Shown: in pieces, positions 1 through 12,094 of the stretch | Position numbering within the stretch: position 1 is the first letter of the stretch | Layout: the number at the start of each line of letters is the position of its first letter | Source: Branchiostoma lanceolatum | Taxonomy: Eukaryota > Chordata > Leptocardii > Amphioxiformes > Branchiostomatidae | NCBI RefSeq assembly: GCF_035083965.1 | Contig: NC_089730.1 | Location: 14,739,242 to 14,803,241, forward strand | DNA length: 64,000 nt | Direction: 5' to 3' | The notes under the pieces: generated by a model | Told to the model about the DNA's origin: nothing | Database searches by the model: none | Seen by the model: the letters and a program-made list of their open reading frames with translations, nothing else | Program-made: the position numbers and the translations under genes

Positions 1-190
1 GTGTAGCCCTCGATTTCGTAATTGGACTATCATGCAAAATTTTTGACTGAAAAGACATGCAACAAAACACACAACGCGTAAAAACATTCGTTTTCTAAAA
101 AAATCTATGACATTCGTTAAGCGCTCTGTCAGAATGCTCGGTCGCAGCGAAGTCGTAGCGAGGTCATCGCCGTGGTGGAATTCGGGTATG
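1..190 (+). repeat. Short interspersed repeat, GTCGCAGCG family, copy 1
   Basis: This stretch matches 4605-4825 (same strand) and 24228-24405 (opposite strand): all share TCATGCAAAA, ACAAAACACACAA and a terminal block with GGTCGCAGCG and GCGAGGTC. The 4.6 kb copy has inverted ends, so a MITE-type DNA element is likely. This copy is cut by the window edge on the left and abutted by another element on the right. No coding potential. Confidence 0.6.
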
Positions 191-191
191 A

Positions 192-432
192 GGGCCCTGT
201 CACACTTGTGCGTATATTCAAGGGCGTATTAGTTCCGCAGTTACATTTTTTGTGTTTAAGTAAATTTTGCGGGGAGGAGGTTGTTTTCTACTTTGATCCA
301 TCGTTGTGCAGTCTGGTTATCAAACCAAATAAATAACTTCTTCGGCTGCAAACTTAACCTTAACCAAAAACATGTTAATACGCAACTCATGCGGGCTTGT
401 ATGTATATACGCACAAGTGTGACAGGGGCTTT
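192..432. mobile_element. MITE-like element with CCCTGTCACACTTGTGCG ends
   Basis: The two ends are inverted repeats of about 23 bp (GGGCCCTGTCACACTTGTGC at the left and its complement at 405-430). The 240 bp element has no ORF. It follows directly on the repeat at 1-190, as if inserted into or beside it. Superfamily not assigned, since the target duplication is unclear. Confidence 0.65.
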
Positions 433-435
433 ACG

Positions 436-870
436 GCATTAGACAAGTGAAATACTATCGTTTAGTGTTATGTCTATGTCACTTCACCTTTGTTATTTCC
501 GATGCTTGTATATCTTCACTCATAAAAAGTAAGCCTCCGGAACATTCTCAATAAAGAAATCAATTATCTTCCACGAATTTGCGCATAAACATGTATTGCT
601 AATGCTAGGACCATAAACTTGTTTGTAATAAAACTTGATTACTTTGGGAAATAAAGACATCCCAATGATGTATTGTGCAATTAAACTTTTTGGTATTACC
701 AGCGATACATAGATCAAAGACTTGATGAACGTTTACGGATGTGGTATGCTGGCAATGTTTACAACACGTTTCTGAAGTAACTTGCCAGTCTTCCGGAAAT
801 ATTTTCTTTTTATTTCCAGTGACTTATATTTGCCCTTTTGGGGTCAGTATAGTTAGGCCTGGAAGAAATA
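436..870. other. Intergenic, nothing recognised
   Basis: AT-rich sequence. Short ORFs only, with no family resemblance, splice context or repeat match inside the window. Confidence 0.5.
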
Positions 871-1213
871 TGTTGTGTTTCCGGTTACGAGTCAGAGTCG
901 GTAGGTAGGGATTCTTGTATTGGGCACTGGTATTTTCGACATCATATTGTAACGTTAACCATACAGATATAAATTGTACGAGCACAAGTGCATTCATGAA
1001 CAGAACAACTTTTAAGTACAGTATTTACTACACATTCTTACATCAGCTGTTCAAAACATTCATCTGTTTACAGAGTGTTGAATAAACGAAATCTGTCTTG
1101 AATTTCATCACTCAGATGCCAAATCGATGTCCCTCGCCAGCGTTCTACCAAGAACAAAAAGCTAGTGTCGGTAGGTTTTTTGGTAGGGTCGGTCAGGTAA
1201 CCGGAAACACAAG
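871..1213. mobile_element. MITE-like element, TTGTGTTTCCGGTTAC ends, copy 1
   Basis: Ends are perfect inverted copies of TTGTGTTTCCGGTTAC. A second copy with the same ends and the internal words GTCGGTAGGTA, TACACATT and CAGATG lies at 13081-13458. Both are about 0.35 kb and non-coding, so they are members of one non-autonomous DNA element family. Confidence 0.75.
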
Positions 1214-1929
1214 ATTTTTTCCATAGGCCTTAGGACAAAGTGAGTCATAAAAACATTTCGTGACGTTGAAGCTACGATTCAACCTTCGGTGCAACCTTCG
1301 GCCCAACAGACTGCAGATAATTCTTGCAACTGTTGCGGACCTTATCTTAGGCCTTAGATCCTCCCGCAACTTTATTGCTCTCCAAAGGTTCCGATTTTGC
1401 GCTGGTACTGAAATATCCTCAAGTGAATTTAATCCAAGTGCCTTCCCATCATTTTGAATTGTTCGTCGTAGAGTGACTGTAGGTCGTCCTCTCTGTACGC
1501 GGTCTTGTACCTTCAGGTTTCCAAATGTTGCCGAAGATTACAATATTGTTCGCCCAATCTTTGCGGGTCACTCCGGGATAGTATTGATCCAAGACCACCC
1601 AGTGCCCATCTGAAGGCACCAGCAGACGTGCAGGCTCGTTTTACCTGCTGCTGTAATTGAAAGGTGTCGGACTGTAAATTGGCGGCTCCTGCACACATTC
1701 AGCTCACATACTTCACAAACACAAGCTACAATATGTTACTGCATGACGCTGACGCTGCCATCTCTTGGGTGTAAGGTATGGTACCATCCTGACCTTATAT
1801 CGTTATATCTAGATGGAGATCTAGGTAGAGATTGCAATCTGGCAGAATCGCCGATTCTAGATCTGCCGGTTGAGATCGCGATCGGAATCAGGATAGTTAC
1901 ACTTCTGAACTTTTAAGCTTGTTTCAAGG
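1214..1929. other. Intergenic, no gene recognised
   Basis: Moderate GC with weak internal repeats near 1260-1330 (AACCTTCGG twice) and a cluster of partly palindromic AGATCT/GATCGC words near 1805-1885. No convincing exon was found. Confidence 0.4.
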
Positions 1930-2171
1930 CTGATGTCATCATGAGTACGATGTATTCAATGTAAGATTGTATGATAATGTTGTATATTTTAAAAACCCAA
2001 CGTGTATATTCGTATGTGGAAGCATGTGTCCAAGCACGTTTTCTATTGTTTTAACGTGTAATTGAGAATAAGACTTGTTTTAATTGTGGCGGTGTACTGT
2101 GTAAAACAAACCACAATTCAGCCTCTGGCTGCGAGAATTTGTTGACGATAAAAACCATTTGATTGATTGAT
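1930..2171 (+). mobile_element. 3' tail of a CR1/L2-type LINE
   Basis: The segment ends in GAATTTGTTGACGATAAAAA followed by a short ATTGATTG repeat, the usual 3' end of CR1/L2-like LINEs. No reverse-transcriptase coding part is present, so it is a 5'-truncated copy. The left boundary is approximate. Confidence 0.5.
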
Positions 2172-2740
2172 ACTAGAATTTGTTAGGGTGGTCTCCCGTT
2201 TATAAATCCTAAATGTGTAAATGTCAATCCATTGATTATAAGGGACATGGATCGAAGTTGAAACTTCTGACTATCCTTTGAGGGAAAATCTTTAAATCTA
2301 CAGACTCCGGTTAGGGATCCGTACCAACAGAATCGGCGATTCTCCCAGACTGCAACCGCTACTTTGACATACATATACTCACGAGGCTATGCATTTGCAT
2401 TTCATCGATTATTTCTGTGCAGTTATATCTCTCTAGCAGTCTTTAGGTCACGCTGGTATTGGCCCCAGATTACTGTCATTAAAGGGTGGTGGTAGACACG
2501 TCAGACACTAGCATTCGGGATTTGCAGAGAACACATCGATGCACTGATTGAGATGGCATAAGATTTGGTATGCAACACCATCGTTCTACCACCAGCCCTA
2601 GTAGCCAGCTTATGTCATTGAACAGAAAAATATCGTACAGATGCTCAACATTTGGAATCGCATCATCTCATTATTGTTGCTCTTATAGTAATACCTTTAC
2701 ATTTGGGACCGCTGTTCAAAATGAACCAGTCAGAATTGCC
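2172..2740. other. Intergenic, nothing recognised
   Basis: No exon, RNA gene or repeat copy recognised. Confidence 0.4.
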
Positions 2741-2775
2741 CTGACGAACATGACAGACGTTCATCGAAACGTCGG
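2741..2775 (+). other. Hammerhead-like core motif (retroelement end?)
   Basis: CTGACGA is followed after 18 nt by GAAACGTCGG, and the intervening bases can pair (ATGA with TCAT). CTGANGA plus GAAA is the conserved core of hammerhead ribozymes, which Penelope-like retroelements carry. Related arrangements lie at 5168-5203, 9042-9072 and 14034-14063. Stems I and III were not demonstrated, so this may only be a retroelement end with chance similarity. Confidence 0.3.
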
Positions 2776-3959
2776 CTCCTGTAGAATATGTGGTTGTGAA
2801 TAAGATAACGTTGATATGCATCCATTCGCCGGCCTGATGAAATCATTCGCGGAAGCAAAATATCTTGTTGATTTGAACAAAGCAAAACTTTTCAAAATTT
2901 CATCCGTATTTCCTGGAATAGTTTGGAAGGGAAGTGAGCTTCATAATCAAGAGAACCGAGGGACGGAGGTTGGGCGTCATCGCGCCCATAAAAGGAAACT
3001 CATTCCCTGTAACGTTACTTCCTTGAATATGACGCATAATGTAGAGTTCAGTGCCCTATATATTGACTTTGACCTTACGCAGAAGGTGAGGGTTGGTTTT
3101 GCTACAGATGATGTGGTGGGCTGTGGGAGTTATTACTAAGGCTATCAGAATCTGCCCCTACATTTGATAGAGAGAGACAGCCACACCCTCGGCCGTAAAA
3201 TCCTTTCTTGATTAGATTGAGCGTCATGAACTGTGCCAACTGTATGTCTTTTGGCAACATCGAAATTTCATTTTCCAAGAACTAGATCGCAGAAAAGGTC
3301 AAGAAGATCACCGGAAGTCACTGAAATATTTCATGTCAGGAAACAATTTCTGATGATCTTTCATTTCAATTCTGATGGCTCATGCCATATAATCTTGCTC
3401 ATATTGACATGTAACTCGTAAAAAAACTATTTCAAAGTTTACGGTAGTTTACTGGTGCCGTTTTATAGCAATTCGTCTTCCACTGCTTCAACAAAGAAGT
3501 ATTAACAAAATGTATTTTGTATACCATAGCAGCTCTTATCAGTTCTATGTTCCACTTGTCACCATTGTTATCTTGCATCGTCTGTATAGTTTTTCCATAT
3601 ACTATTTCACGTAGCAGTTAGCCCTCGGGGAAGAACTTGTACATTAAACTCTTTTATCGTTACCATAACTGGGTGGGGAATTAGGACTAGCCCTGTTATG
3701 GACGTATCAGACTGATCATCATAAAGCCTGCTGGTTCATTTGTTCATTTGGTTGTTAGAGACAAATATAGTACAGGAACTCCATAATCAAACGGGGCAAT
3801 CATGGGCGCATGAGCTTAGATGACCCTTTGGGTTCATGTAACCTTCACCTTAAGATCCCTTTTGTGAGTTTTATTTCTCTTCTTGACGGATAGGTCAGTG
3901 AGCAATAGAGGGGTATTAGATAGCACAAATTTGGCCAGTTTGTTACACGTAAGGGCTTT
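2776..3959. other. Intergenic; one unassigned 107-codon ORF
   Basis: An open frame at 2816-3139 (+) has balanced amino-acid composition but no recognised family and no clear splice signals. It is not called a gene. The rest is AT-rich with no repeat match. Confidence 0.35.
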
Positions 3960-4230
3960 ATTACCTTCGCCATGAAGGTTATGTTCTCGGTAGCGTTTGG
4001 TTGTATGTATGTATGTTGTTTAGCAGCATAACTCAAGAAGCTATGGATGGAATGTCATGAAACTTAGTATGTGGTTAGGGCATGTCCTGTGAAAGAAATG
4101 ATGAGATTTTGGGCCCCCTGGCAGCCTTTCTAGGTAGTGCAGCAGAACTTCTGTCTAAAACATCTCGTGCTCTGGAGAAGCTACGGTCACGAGTTTTAGG
4201 TGGTATATAGCTCTTTTGCAGGATAAGTCG
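3960..4230 (+). repeat. Interspersed repeat, ACCTTCGCC / GGGCCC family, copy 1
   Basis: Starts with TTACCTTCGCCATGAAGG, itself an inverted repeat (CCTTC/GAAGG), then GAAGCTATGGATGGA and TTTGGGCCCCCTGGC. The same order of words occurs at 14110-14500 (+) and, reversed, at 28430-28660; a short left end is at 45843-45880. Non-coding; class unknown. Confidence 0.6.
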
Positions 4231-4604
4231 AGAAGGGATTAATGAATTTTTGAAATAATGGCATGTTCAGAATATCTAACATATCGCTTTTAAATTGGTA
4301 AAATGTCTTGAATATGAAACAACTGTTTCATGAAAGAAGAGGAAATATTGCCTTCGCGGCTCTCGAAATTACCATTAGAGATCTAGAGCATGACAGGTAA
4401 CGGCGTGAGACCGTTATCAAGGCACTTCATTTATCTTGATACCGTCCCAGTCGGACCTTCCTCGCCACATATGTCAGGAGTCAATGATGCTCTCAACCGT
4501 TCAGGTCCCCTGTGGGGTAACGTCAGTGTTTCCACGTACATTGAACGTCTCCAGAGAAATCTTCAGCTTCCTCGCTCCACAGGATTCCAGGACAACGAGA
4601 AACA
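4231..4604. other. Intergenic with an unassigned open frame
   Basis: A frame open over 4390-4674 has protein-like composition but runs into the repeat that starts near 4605. No acceptor, donor or family supports it as a host exon. Confidence 0.3.
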
Positions 4605-4825
4605 CTACTTGAGCGACCTCGCTGTGGCCTCGCTGCGATGTAAATTGGATTTGTGTAACCCACCCGTGATTTAATCACTGGAGTATCATGCAAAATACAA
4701 AAGTATGACCGAAAAGACAACAAAACACACAAAGTGTAAAATGGATTGGTTTTTTTATCTGTTGAGTGAGCTGTCAAGATTTGAAGTCGCAGGGCGGTCG
4801 CAGCGAGGTCGTCACCCTGGTTGAA
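4605..4825 (+). mobile_element. GTCGCAGCG-family MITE, copy 2
   Basis: The most complete copy of this family. The left end carries GCGACCTCGCTG and GCCTCGCTGCGA; the right end carries GGTCGCAGCGAGGTCG, so the element has terminal inverted repeats. The middle shares ATCATGCAAAA and ACAAAACACACAA with copy 1. Confidence 0.65.
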
Positions 4826-5167
4826 ATGAGGGTGTTACAAATGTTGGCAGTATCCTCGTGAACGGATGCCAACGTTAGAGTTTTGATATACCTTTCTCAG
4901 TGACACAAGCAATCAATAAATCTTTAAGGCTTTCCTCTTAGACCAAAAATGTCGCAGTCGTACATCACGTGGCTCGTCTTTGAACGGATCTTTTAGGAAG
5001 CATCTTATAAGATCTATGAAAAGGCGTCTCCTTGTCTGTGTTGTACATGTGACCTGAATCAGGCAAAGGAAGTGCATTTACGCTGAGGTACGGATCAGTG
5101 CCACGTACATGGGTGCAGATGTGGATGAATAAAGATACTCTTTGTACACAACCAAGTGCTTTATTCA
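4826..5167. other. Intergenic, nothing recognised
   Basis: No exon or repeat copy recognised apart from the element that begins near 5150. Confidence 0.4.
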
Positions 5168-5203
5168 ACCGACGTTTCGGTGACCATCTGTCGTCTTCTT
5201 CAG
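5168..5203 (-). other. Hammerhead-like core motif (minus strand)
   Basis: On the minus strand CTGAAGA is followed after 18 nt by GAAACGTCGG and then TTGAATAAAGC. The core words fit CTGANGA...GAAA, but the middle pairs only as GAC/GTC with unpaired flanks. It looks like the end of a retroelement, with similar ends elsewhere in the window. Confidence 0.3.
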
Positions 5204-5394
5204 GACAATTCTGACTGGTTCACATTGCGCTGCAGCGATAGCTGTCGTTGCTTGCAGACACAGTCCCAAACTGATGTTGTAAACTGACAGGACCCATGAC
5301 AGGATTCACTACTGCGGATTCAGTGATGAGTCGTTCGGTGGATCTTTAGGGTACTCAGGATATCGGTTCACACTAACTCCACAGTACATTGAAA

Positions 5395-5570
5395 AAGGTA
5401 GACATAACCGCATTCCTTTGCAGCAATTATTTTGCCAATATTCTATAGATCTGATTTGGATAAGATAGAAGACGTGTGTCATTTTATCATTAACTGTACA
5501 TTATACAACAATGAGAGAATTATTCTCTTCAATTGTGTACAAGATAGATTTTCTAGTTTTTGATATTCAA
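5395..5570 (+). mobile_element. LINE ORF2 C-terminal remnant
   Basis: One frame reads IEDVCHFIINCTLYNNERI, matching the pattern (I/V)ED.(Y)HF...C..Y...R found at the extreme C-terminus of several animal LINE reverse transcriptases. The same motif, better kept, is at 33150-33220. Only a short 5'-truncated piece remains, and the upstream part is out of frame. Confidence 0.55.
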
Positions 5571-6730
5571 ATAACATAGAAAAATTCGTATTCCTTATGC
5601 AATTAGATAAGCCTTGTATTATAAGCTCCATCTGTCCTTACAATCACAACTGCCTCAAGAATCGAGAAGAAGTTGAACCTGTATATAGTAGTATACATTA
5701 GCTGTTGTAGATATAGTAAGATATCACGTTCTAAAATCACTGTAATTATACTTCTGCCTTCTTTAGCACCACGACCTGTTATTAGCTTGTACGAGCACAA
5801 ACGTACAATGAAGGACTTTTATTCAATGACAGCCTTGCGGTAAGGATTACGCCTCGTCGAAACTGTAAGCCCCTTACTCCTGTTGTTTTTTCCTGAGAAA
5901 ATCCTGGCTTCAGGCTATGGAAAGTTTTAGCTGTAGTTTGAATTTCAATACACAATGCACTTTCAGAGGGACGCCTAGTGTATGTCAATAGGGTGATGGA
6001 ATTTATCCATTGGAGGTCGGGAATTGTTTACAACAAATGATATCGAGTGACCTCAATGACATAGTCCTGGATAGCAAATATCAAGATGTGCCTCATATGA
6101 AAGATAATGCATGATACTCCCGGTACTCTAAATGGCCGAGAAATGAATTATAGATTAAAGGTAATATCTGCTTCACTGATGCAACTCGTTTTGACGTAAT
6201 GCTATGGGGCCAAAGGAAAACGGAGGAAGAACACATATTTGTAACCGGTGGGTCGAAGTCTATTATCTAGGTCATTAATGTACGGTTCAGTGGATAAATT
6301 GATGTTCAGGAAAGCATGCAATTGCCGTTATCAACAGAACAAGTTTGTCAAGTAACCGTGTCTCCAGCACTAATCAAAAGCGTAACTGATTGTCATGGCA
6401 TGAAGAGAAGTACACCGGACGTGGCAGATGGGAAACGTCATATCCGGTCTCTAGATCCCCGAATATGGCTAATATTGCCGACGGAATCTGCCTCTAAGTT
6501 TGACTCATCGTCAATGACAATGGATGACTGGAACGCCCCCGACCTAATTTTTATCTGGCATAAAAGGGACAGATACCGCCGATGAAACATTACACGAGCC
6601 TGCATTCGAGATCTAGGGGTTGTCTCCACGGAAAAAGGTCACTCTTCTGATAGGTAAGGTATCTTATTGACCCTGTTTCAAATGACACTATTTCATAACT
6701 TAGTCACGTACGTAGCAGGAAGAAGAGATG
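5571..6730. other. Intergenic, no gene recognised
   Basis: Contains an open frame at 6316-6585 (+) without family resemblance. No splice-supported exon was found. Confidence 0.35.
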
Positions 6731-7052
6731 GTAGCAGGATTCTCTGTTCAGGTTTTCGTCCAGCACTTCAAATGTCAATGGATGCTATTACAAGTGTAAC
6801 AGATACTTCAAAGACAGCTGAGGGAATTGAGATAGGCCATGAAACCGGTAATTTAGTAGAACGTCCATTACCCTAACTACCGTTAGCAGGAGTCTCTGTT
6901 CATGTTTTACTCCAGCAATTTCATATGTCAAATGATGTTATCACAAGTGTAACAAATGTCGCGTTTCCTGGATCCTGCTTCAAAGACAGCTAAGGGAATT
7001 GAGATTGGCCATGAAACCAGTAATTTAGTAGAATGTCCATTAGCTTAACTGA
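6731..7052 (+). repeat. Two-copy direct tandem duplication (about 150 and 170 bp)
   Basis: Unit 1 (6731-6881) and unit 2 (6882-7052) share GTTAGCAGGA/GTAGCAGGAT, TCTCTGTTCA, ATTACAAGTGTAACA (ATCACAAGTGTAACA in unit 2), CTTCAAAGACAGCT, GGGAATTGAGAT and GGCCATGAAACC in the same order. Unit 2 carries about 20 extra bases after the GTGTAACA word. No coding function is apparent. Confidence 0.8.
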
Positions 7053-9041
7053 CACGTAAGTAGTCATTACGCCCGTTCAGCTCATCGACAACGCACGTCG
7101 TCTTAGTACCTGAAGCATCGGGATAACAACGTGCCTATTGGAAAACACTTTTGGGCGGATTGGATCATTTTTCACGGAGATGAGGAGCTGTAGGTCAAGG
7201 TTAGAGGTCAATATTTCGAAGATGTCTTCTGTTTTTATGTTCTGAAGTAATATGCGTAGGCGATGGGCGTAAAATCGAATACAGGAAATACTATTCTTTA
7301 GTCAGAGGAAGCTACATCTGTTAAGATGACTTGCCGGAAAGAAGAGTCGTTGTTCACGACTTTCAATAACACATTCTCGTACCATATGGTGTATCGGTAA
7401 TGGTCGTGTGCTTGTGCCCATAAGAACGTACATGTTTCCAATACCCTAGTGCGTTGTATGTCATGCGCTGCACTACTACCCTACCCGAAAAGGGATTTCC
7501 CCCTCGCGAATGTGAATTTCATTGCTGTTGTTAGTCTAGGCACTACAATGGTCTGAACGAATCGAACGGACAAACGAGCATCTTGCTGTCAAAGATCAGC
7601 TCCAAGATACGTGTGAGGTCACCACACATAAAACATTTAGCTTGTATTTTACTGTAACCGTGTCTATTGAATAATTGCTGTCTAATGCCTTTTTTGCACA
7701 ATAAGTTCTGACCTGAGTTGAGCTAAGATATCGCTGTCGGCAAAAAGGTTGAATGCATTGATGAATTATTCATAAAACAAGTAATTCCAACAATACATCA
7801 ACAGTGACCTTGGCATGTATTCAAAAACAATATATCTTCTTCCGACTGGACTATATTTCTGGTTCATCCGGTCTTAAGCAAAAACTCTTCATTTGCAAAG
7901 AAAGCGAAGGCAAATTTTAGATAACCAAATAGGAAAGGGAAATAAGACAAATTCATGACAAAGTTAATGTTAATGAGTCAATAAGCTCATGCTGTTTAAG
8001 TACAGGAGCTAATATTAGCTCGCGGAGCGGGGGTGTCTATGGCTAGGGCTTGGACTCGAGTGCATGTCAGACAGTTCGACATGCACTCCTTTCCTGTTGA
8101 TGTTGGGATTGTACCTTCTCTCACTGCGTATGTTTTACCTGAATGTCGAACCTTCATCGACCTTCAAACTTGATATTCATCTTTTATCAATTGAGTTGAA
8201 CCCAAGGCCAGTTATCATCCCACTAACATAGGATTGTGTCGTTTGTGACATATTGTCTGAAGGTTCATCTGTGGTGGTAGAAGTCAGTATGAAACAATGT
8301 TGAACTGGGGGCCTACAGCTACACCTAAACAGAGACGGGGGAGGGCACAAACTTTCTGCAACCTATGATTCACTGCTCAGCGAGTCACGTATTCTATCTG
8401 CATATAACGTGACGTCACAGAAGCAATTGCTCATTCCTTGACAAAGACAGTCTGAAAATTGGGTAACTCCAATTTTTTTTGTGTTGGAAGTTACAGTTTG
8501 CTTCATAAGATATAAAAACGGTTTGGCACTCCCGGGTCTGCCTAAGTACTCAGGCCATGTTCTGACCCCTTGCTCCTTGTATCATGTCTTGTCCTTAGCC
8601 ACCGGTGTAGCAGCATCTTCTAACGCAACACAGACGTTGTTAATATATGTTTTACTTGTTTTTGACAAACCCGACCAAGTACAACGACCTTCGACCCAAA
8701 CACATTGCTTCCAATCGATTTTTATAATTCAGAATCGTTCTCAGCGTCCATAATCCTAAGTCTATACAAAGCACGTCCAGCCGAGTCGACCTTTACCTAT
8801 GTGATTTTCTAATGTCAGTCAGTTGGAACATACTAAGATAGTCAATACAGCAGTCGATGCATGGGAAATCAACTGTGTCCCGTTATCCATGCAATGGCCA
8901 TTTGCTGAAGTTCATCTGATATAGAAGTATGCATCTGAAAATGTTACGTATTAGCATGAAAGTTGATCTGAGTTGGTAGATTGCTAAATAAAGAGAAATA
9001 AACTGTTCTCGAACTCAAAGAACTGAATGACCGGATAGTGG
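7053..9041. other. Intergenic, nothing recognised
   Basis: About 2 kb without a recognised exon, RNA gene or repeat. An open frame at 8481-8753 has no supporting features. Confidence 0.4.
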
Positions 9042-9072
9042 AATTTCGACCGAATAACTCAGTCTTCATCAG
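9042..9072 (-). other. Hammerhead-like core motif with a 6-bp stem
   Basis: On the minus strand CTGATGA is followed by GACTGA, a 5-nt loop, TCGGTC and then GAAA. GACTGA/TCGGTC forms six pairs including one G-T, so this is the best stem II of the four motifs in the window. One unpaired A sits between CTGATGA and the stem. Cleavage stems were not found, so catalytic activity is not claimed. Confidence 0.35.
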
Positions 9073-10017
9073 CTATCTGACTCAAGCGCTGCTGTGGACA
9101 CGTATTCTTTACGCAGGTGTGACGTCAGCCCTGGGTCAAAGTTTGTCGGAAGTCGGTACCGCCTCCCTCCAATGTTGTCATTGCTAGCCTCGCGAAACAG
9201 TAACAATGATGTAGTCAGGAAACACTTGTCGTAACTTTTGATACTGGTGTTCTGTATGGTTGACTTTATATCGGCAGATAGACTCAATCATCAGAGTTAC
9301 TGCACTAGCAGCAATATCGAGTTTTGTTTTATCATGTATGAGTTTGATATTGGGTATTTCCATCATTTTTCATCAACTAGTCCGTATGGCATATGTTCCA
9401 AGATTTCTAAGTAGTAACTCATAAACAAAGGTGTATATGTAGCCATCCACTATGGTCATTCAACAACCACGTAGCAGGATGATCTGAAAAGCTGATTCTC
9501 ATGTTTACTGCCGGATGTTGACAGAGTCTCAGTCACAAAATGTTTGGAGAGTTGACGTGGATACGGCTGGATATGTTCGATGATTGACCTACAAAGTTGC
9601 AACTTGCCGCAAATCGATTCAAAGATAATTGGTTTTAAAAAAATACTGGCAAAGTTTCCTGAGAATTTCCGTGCTCAGCGACTGCGTAATGAGGCTGAAA
9701 TGAGCGAGTACCACCGCTAGACAGATGTCTGGGCCCCCGGTTGCTGCTGCCACGCCATCCAATTTTCTGGCGGTTTCCTAGAAGCTTGGGTCCTTTTTTA
9801 TCTCACAACTATGGCGTTACAGATTGAGATCCGCACCAAAGGGTAACACTGTACGTGCCTCACGAGCCCACTTTGCTAGATCTCTCCGAAATGTTCGGTG
9901 TCCTGCAGGTCGGTTCATCTCACCTCAGAAGATGATGAGGAATGTCTTATCTCTGTTCAGTTGATCTGTGATGACCCGGCATGGAAAGTTGTCCAAGAAC
10001 AGAGAGAGGGGGTGGAG

Positions 10018-10020
<3 letters not shown>
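9073..10020. other. Intergenic, nothing recognised
   Basis: No exon or repeat copy recognised. Confidence 0.4.
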
Positions 10021-10094
<74 letters not shown>

Positions 10095-10336
10095 AGACAG
10101 AGAGAGACAGAGACAGAGAGAGAGACAGACAGACAGACAGAGAGACAGACAGGCAAAGACGCACAGAGAGAGAGAGACAGAAAGAGAGAGAGAGACAGTA
10201 AGAGACAGAGAGAGAGGACACTCTGTAAAGAGAGAGACAGAGAGAGAGGGGGGAGAGAAAGAGAGACAGAGTCAGAGAGAGAGAGAGAGACAGAAGCCGA
10301 GAAAGAGATAGACTGAGACAGAGAGAGACGGAGAGA
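10021..10336 (+). repeat. GA-rich low-complexity tract
   Basis: About 315 bp dominated by GA dinucleotides with interspersed CAGA and CAGACAGA. The first 60 bp are almost pure GA. The long Arg/Glu and Ser/Leu open frames across it are artefacts of composition. Confidence 0.95.
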
Positions 10337-11375
10337 AACCGACATTCCCACACTTATTCGTCCTATTTGATGTTTCGTCGAGCTACTTGATTAGACGACT
10401 AGCCATGTGAAACACGGACCATTTGTACCAGAACGTTCCTTTGTGACTGTTATCTTATACAACATAGCCGTTCTATTATACAAAGCATGTGCTCCAACAC
10501 CATGATACCGTGTCCAGCTAAATCTGTTGCAGAACATTGCAATTTGCAAACTCAGGCTCTGTAACTGCAAATATGTGACCGGCTTACAAGAACCCAATCT
10601 CTGCTAAGGATAGTTTAAGTGGCCTCTTGTGTTAATGGCCAAGAATATGGGATGTTTCAGAACCATTCTGGTAATAGCTATTACGTGCAATGACCGCAGC
10701 GGATTTGCCGGTAGACTTCTTCTGACAGTAATGTGGTTAATATTGTACTGAGATGTATGAGGCACCGAGAGGAATGTGTCAGTCAAGAAAGTCATCGGTT
10801 TAACTCTCACATTTTTCAACCACAAGGAAATGTACCAGGCGTGATGCGTTTTCGGTAAAACGAGAAACGATTAATCAGAAGGTGACTTGAGTTATAGACC
10901 TTAAGCTTGTGCTTGAAGACGTACTAAGTATTGCCCTCATCTATCAGACTTGCTGTGATGAATAGATAGACCATAGATAAGGGTAAGGGTCTACGGTATG
11001 CACGTCACGCATCACACGAACCATCCATCTTTGTGAACTGTGCAACATTTAGAAAGGAAAAGGAAAAGAACAAACAAGAAATAGTCATAGGAAATTGGAG
11101 TTTTCTTTTTACACAACCAGTAATGTCTGACCTGCTGACGTGTCGGTGTCTCTCAGACACTATCCTTAAGCTAGAGCTTCTGACTGGAGTGCTGCTTCTC
11201 GCCGCTATAAGTAGCCGAAGTATATATGTTGCGCGGTGCGAGAACACTGGTTGTGTAAAAAGAAAACTCCAATGTCATATTTTCTACCAACCTGATGAGA
11301 TTATTTTCGGAAGATATTCATGCCTTCAAGAACCAGAGTTATCAACCCAAAATTCAGATGTTCAAACTTTTTCCC
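10337..11375. other. Intergenic, no gene recognised
   Basis: Contains a pair of short related words around 11095-11115 and 11255-11275 (TGTGTAAAAAGAAAACTCC and a reversed form), suggesting the arms of an unclassified inverted-repeat element of about 180 bp. Otherwise nothing. Confidence 0.35.
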
Positions 11376-11575
11376 CGTGAACTATCATTGAGTGGAACTC
11401 GTTACCACCAAGGACTGTAGGAGCATGTGCAAAGGTTAGGTCGTTCAGTGTTATATAACCAGCTGCTGCCGCGCCGTGCGCCTGCGAAACTGGTGTCTTG
11501 TAATTACACTGAAGGGTGGTTATACCGGCTCTATAGATAGTGTACAGATACAGAACTAGCGCGCACCGTAGATAA
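11376..11575 (+). mobile_element. LINE 3' end, WNSLPP family, copy 1
   Basis: One frame reads IIEWNSLPPRTV, the (V)xWNxLP motif at the C-terminus of reverse transcriptases of the CR1/jockey type. It is followed by a 3' UTR with TAACCAGCTGCTGCCGCG, GCCTGCGAAACTGG and GGTTATACCGGCT and an ATACAGATACAGA tail. Copies with the same 3' UTR are at 26035-26255 and 53632-53825. Confidence 0.7.
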
Positions 11576-12094
11576 GTCAAAGGTAATGCCATATGGTGTC
11601 TATACTGTAATCATGCTCTCTCTCTCTCTCTTGCGCGACCAAACATTCGTTGAAAGCTGCACTTGGTCATTTGCGGGGTTCTAAGTTTTCCTTGATAGTC
11701 CACTACGATCTTCCTAGGTATCAATGAAAGGCAAAATTGAAAGATAAAGCGTTTGGGTGAACACAAGATTGCAAGATACTGCCATACTGTGACTTAGAGG
11801 TCATAGCTGATGGCGGACGCCATTTTGTATTCTATTCATGTTTTCAGATGTGCAAGGCTTAAATGGGGAATGAAGCTATATCAAACAGGCACACGGAACA
11901 AAGTAGTTCTCCGATAACTTCAAAAGAAGTTCTTAGATCGGATGTGTGTCTAATTGGACGGAAAGAAAGGGCAATCAAATCGGCTAACACCTGGCTGAAT
12001 AGATTACTGTTATTGTAGAAAAAAGGCAAAGGTAGTCCGTAGCCTTTTTGAGGCCGCAGGGGCAGTGAGTTGGTATCCACTGTGTCTAGGGCAT
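11576..12094. other. Intergenic, nothing recognised
   Basis: A short CT run is at 11611-11631. No exon was found. Confidence 0.4.

Noticed and set aside
2816-3139. 107-codon plus-strand frame
   Set aside because: No recognised domain, no promoter or splice context, no repeat or family support.
4390-4674. 94-codon plus-strand frame with protein-like composition
   Set aside because: Its 3' third lies in a MITE, and the rest matches nothing I recognise.
9898-10353. Long overlapping frames rich in Arg/Glu or Ser/Leu on both strands
   Set aside because: They are translations of the GA-rich tract and appear in all frames; no coding signal.
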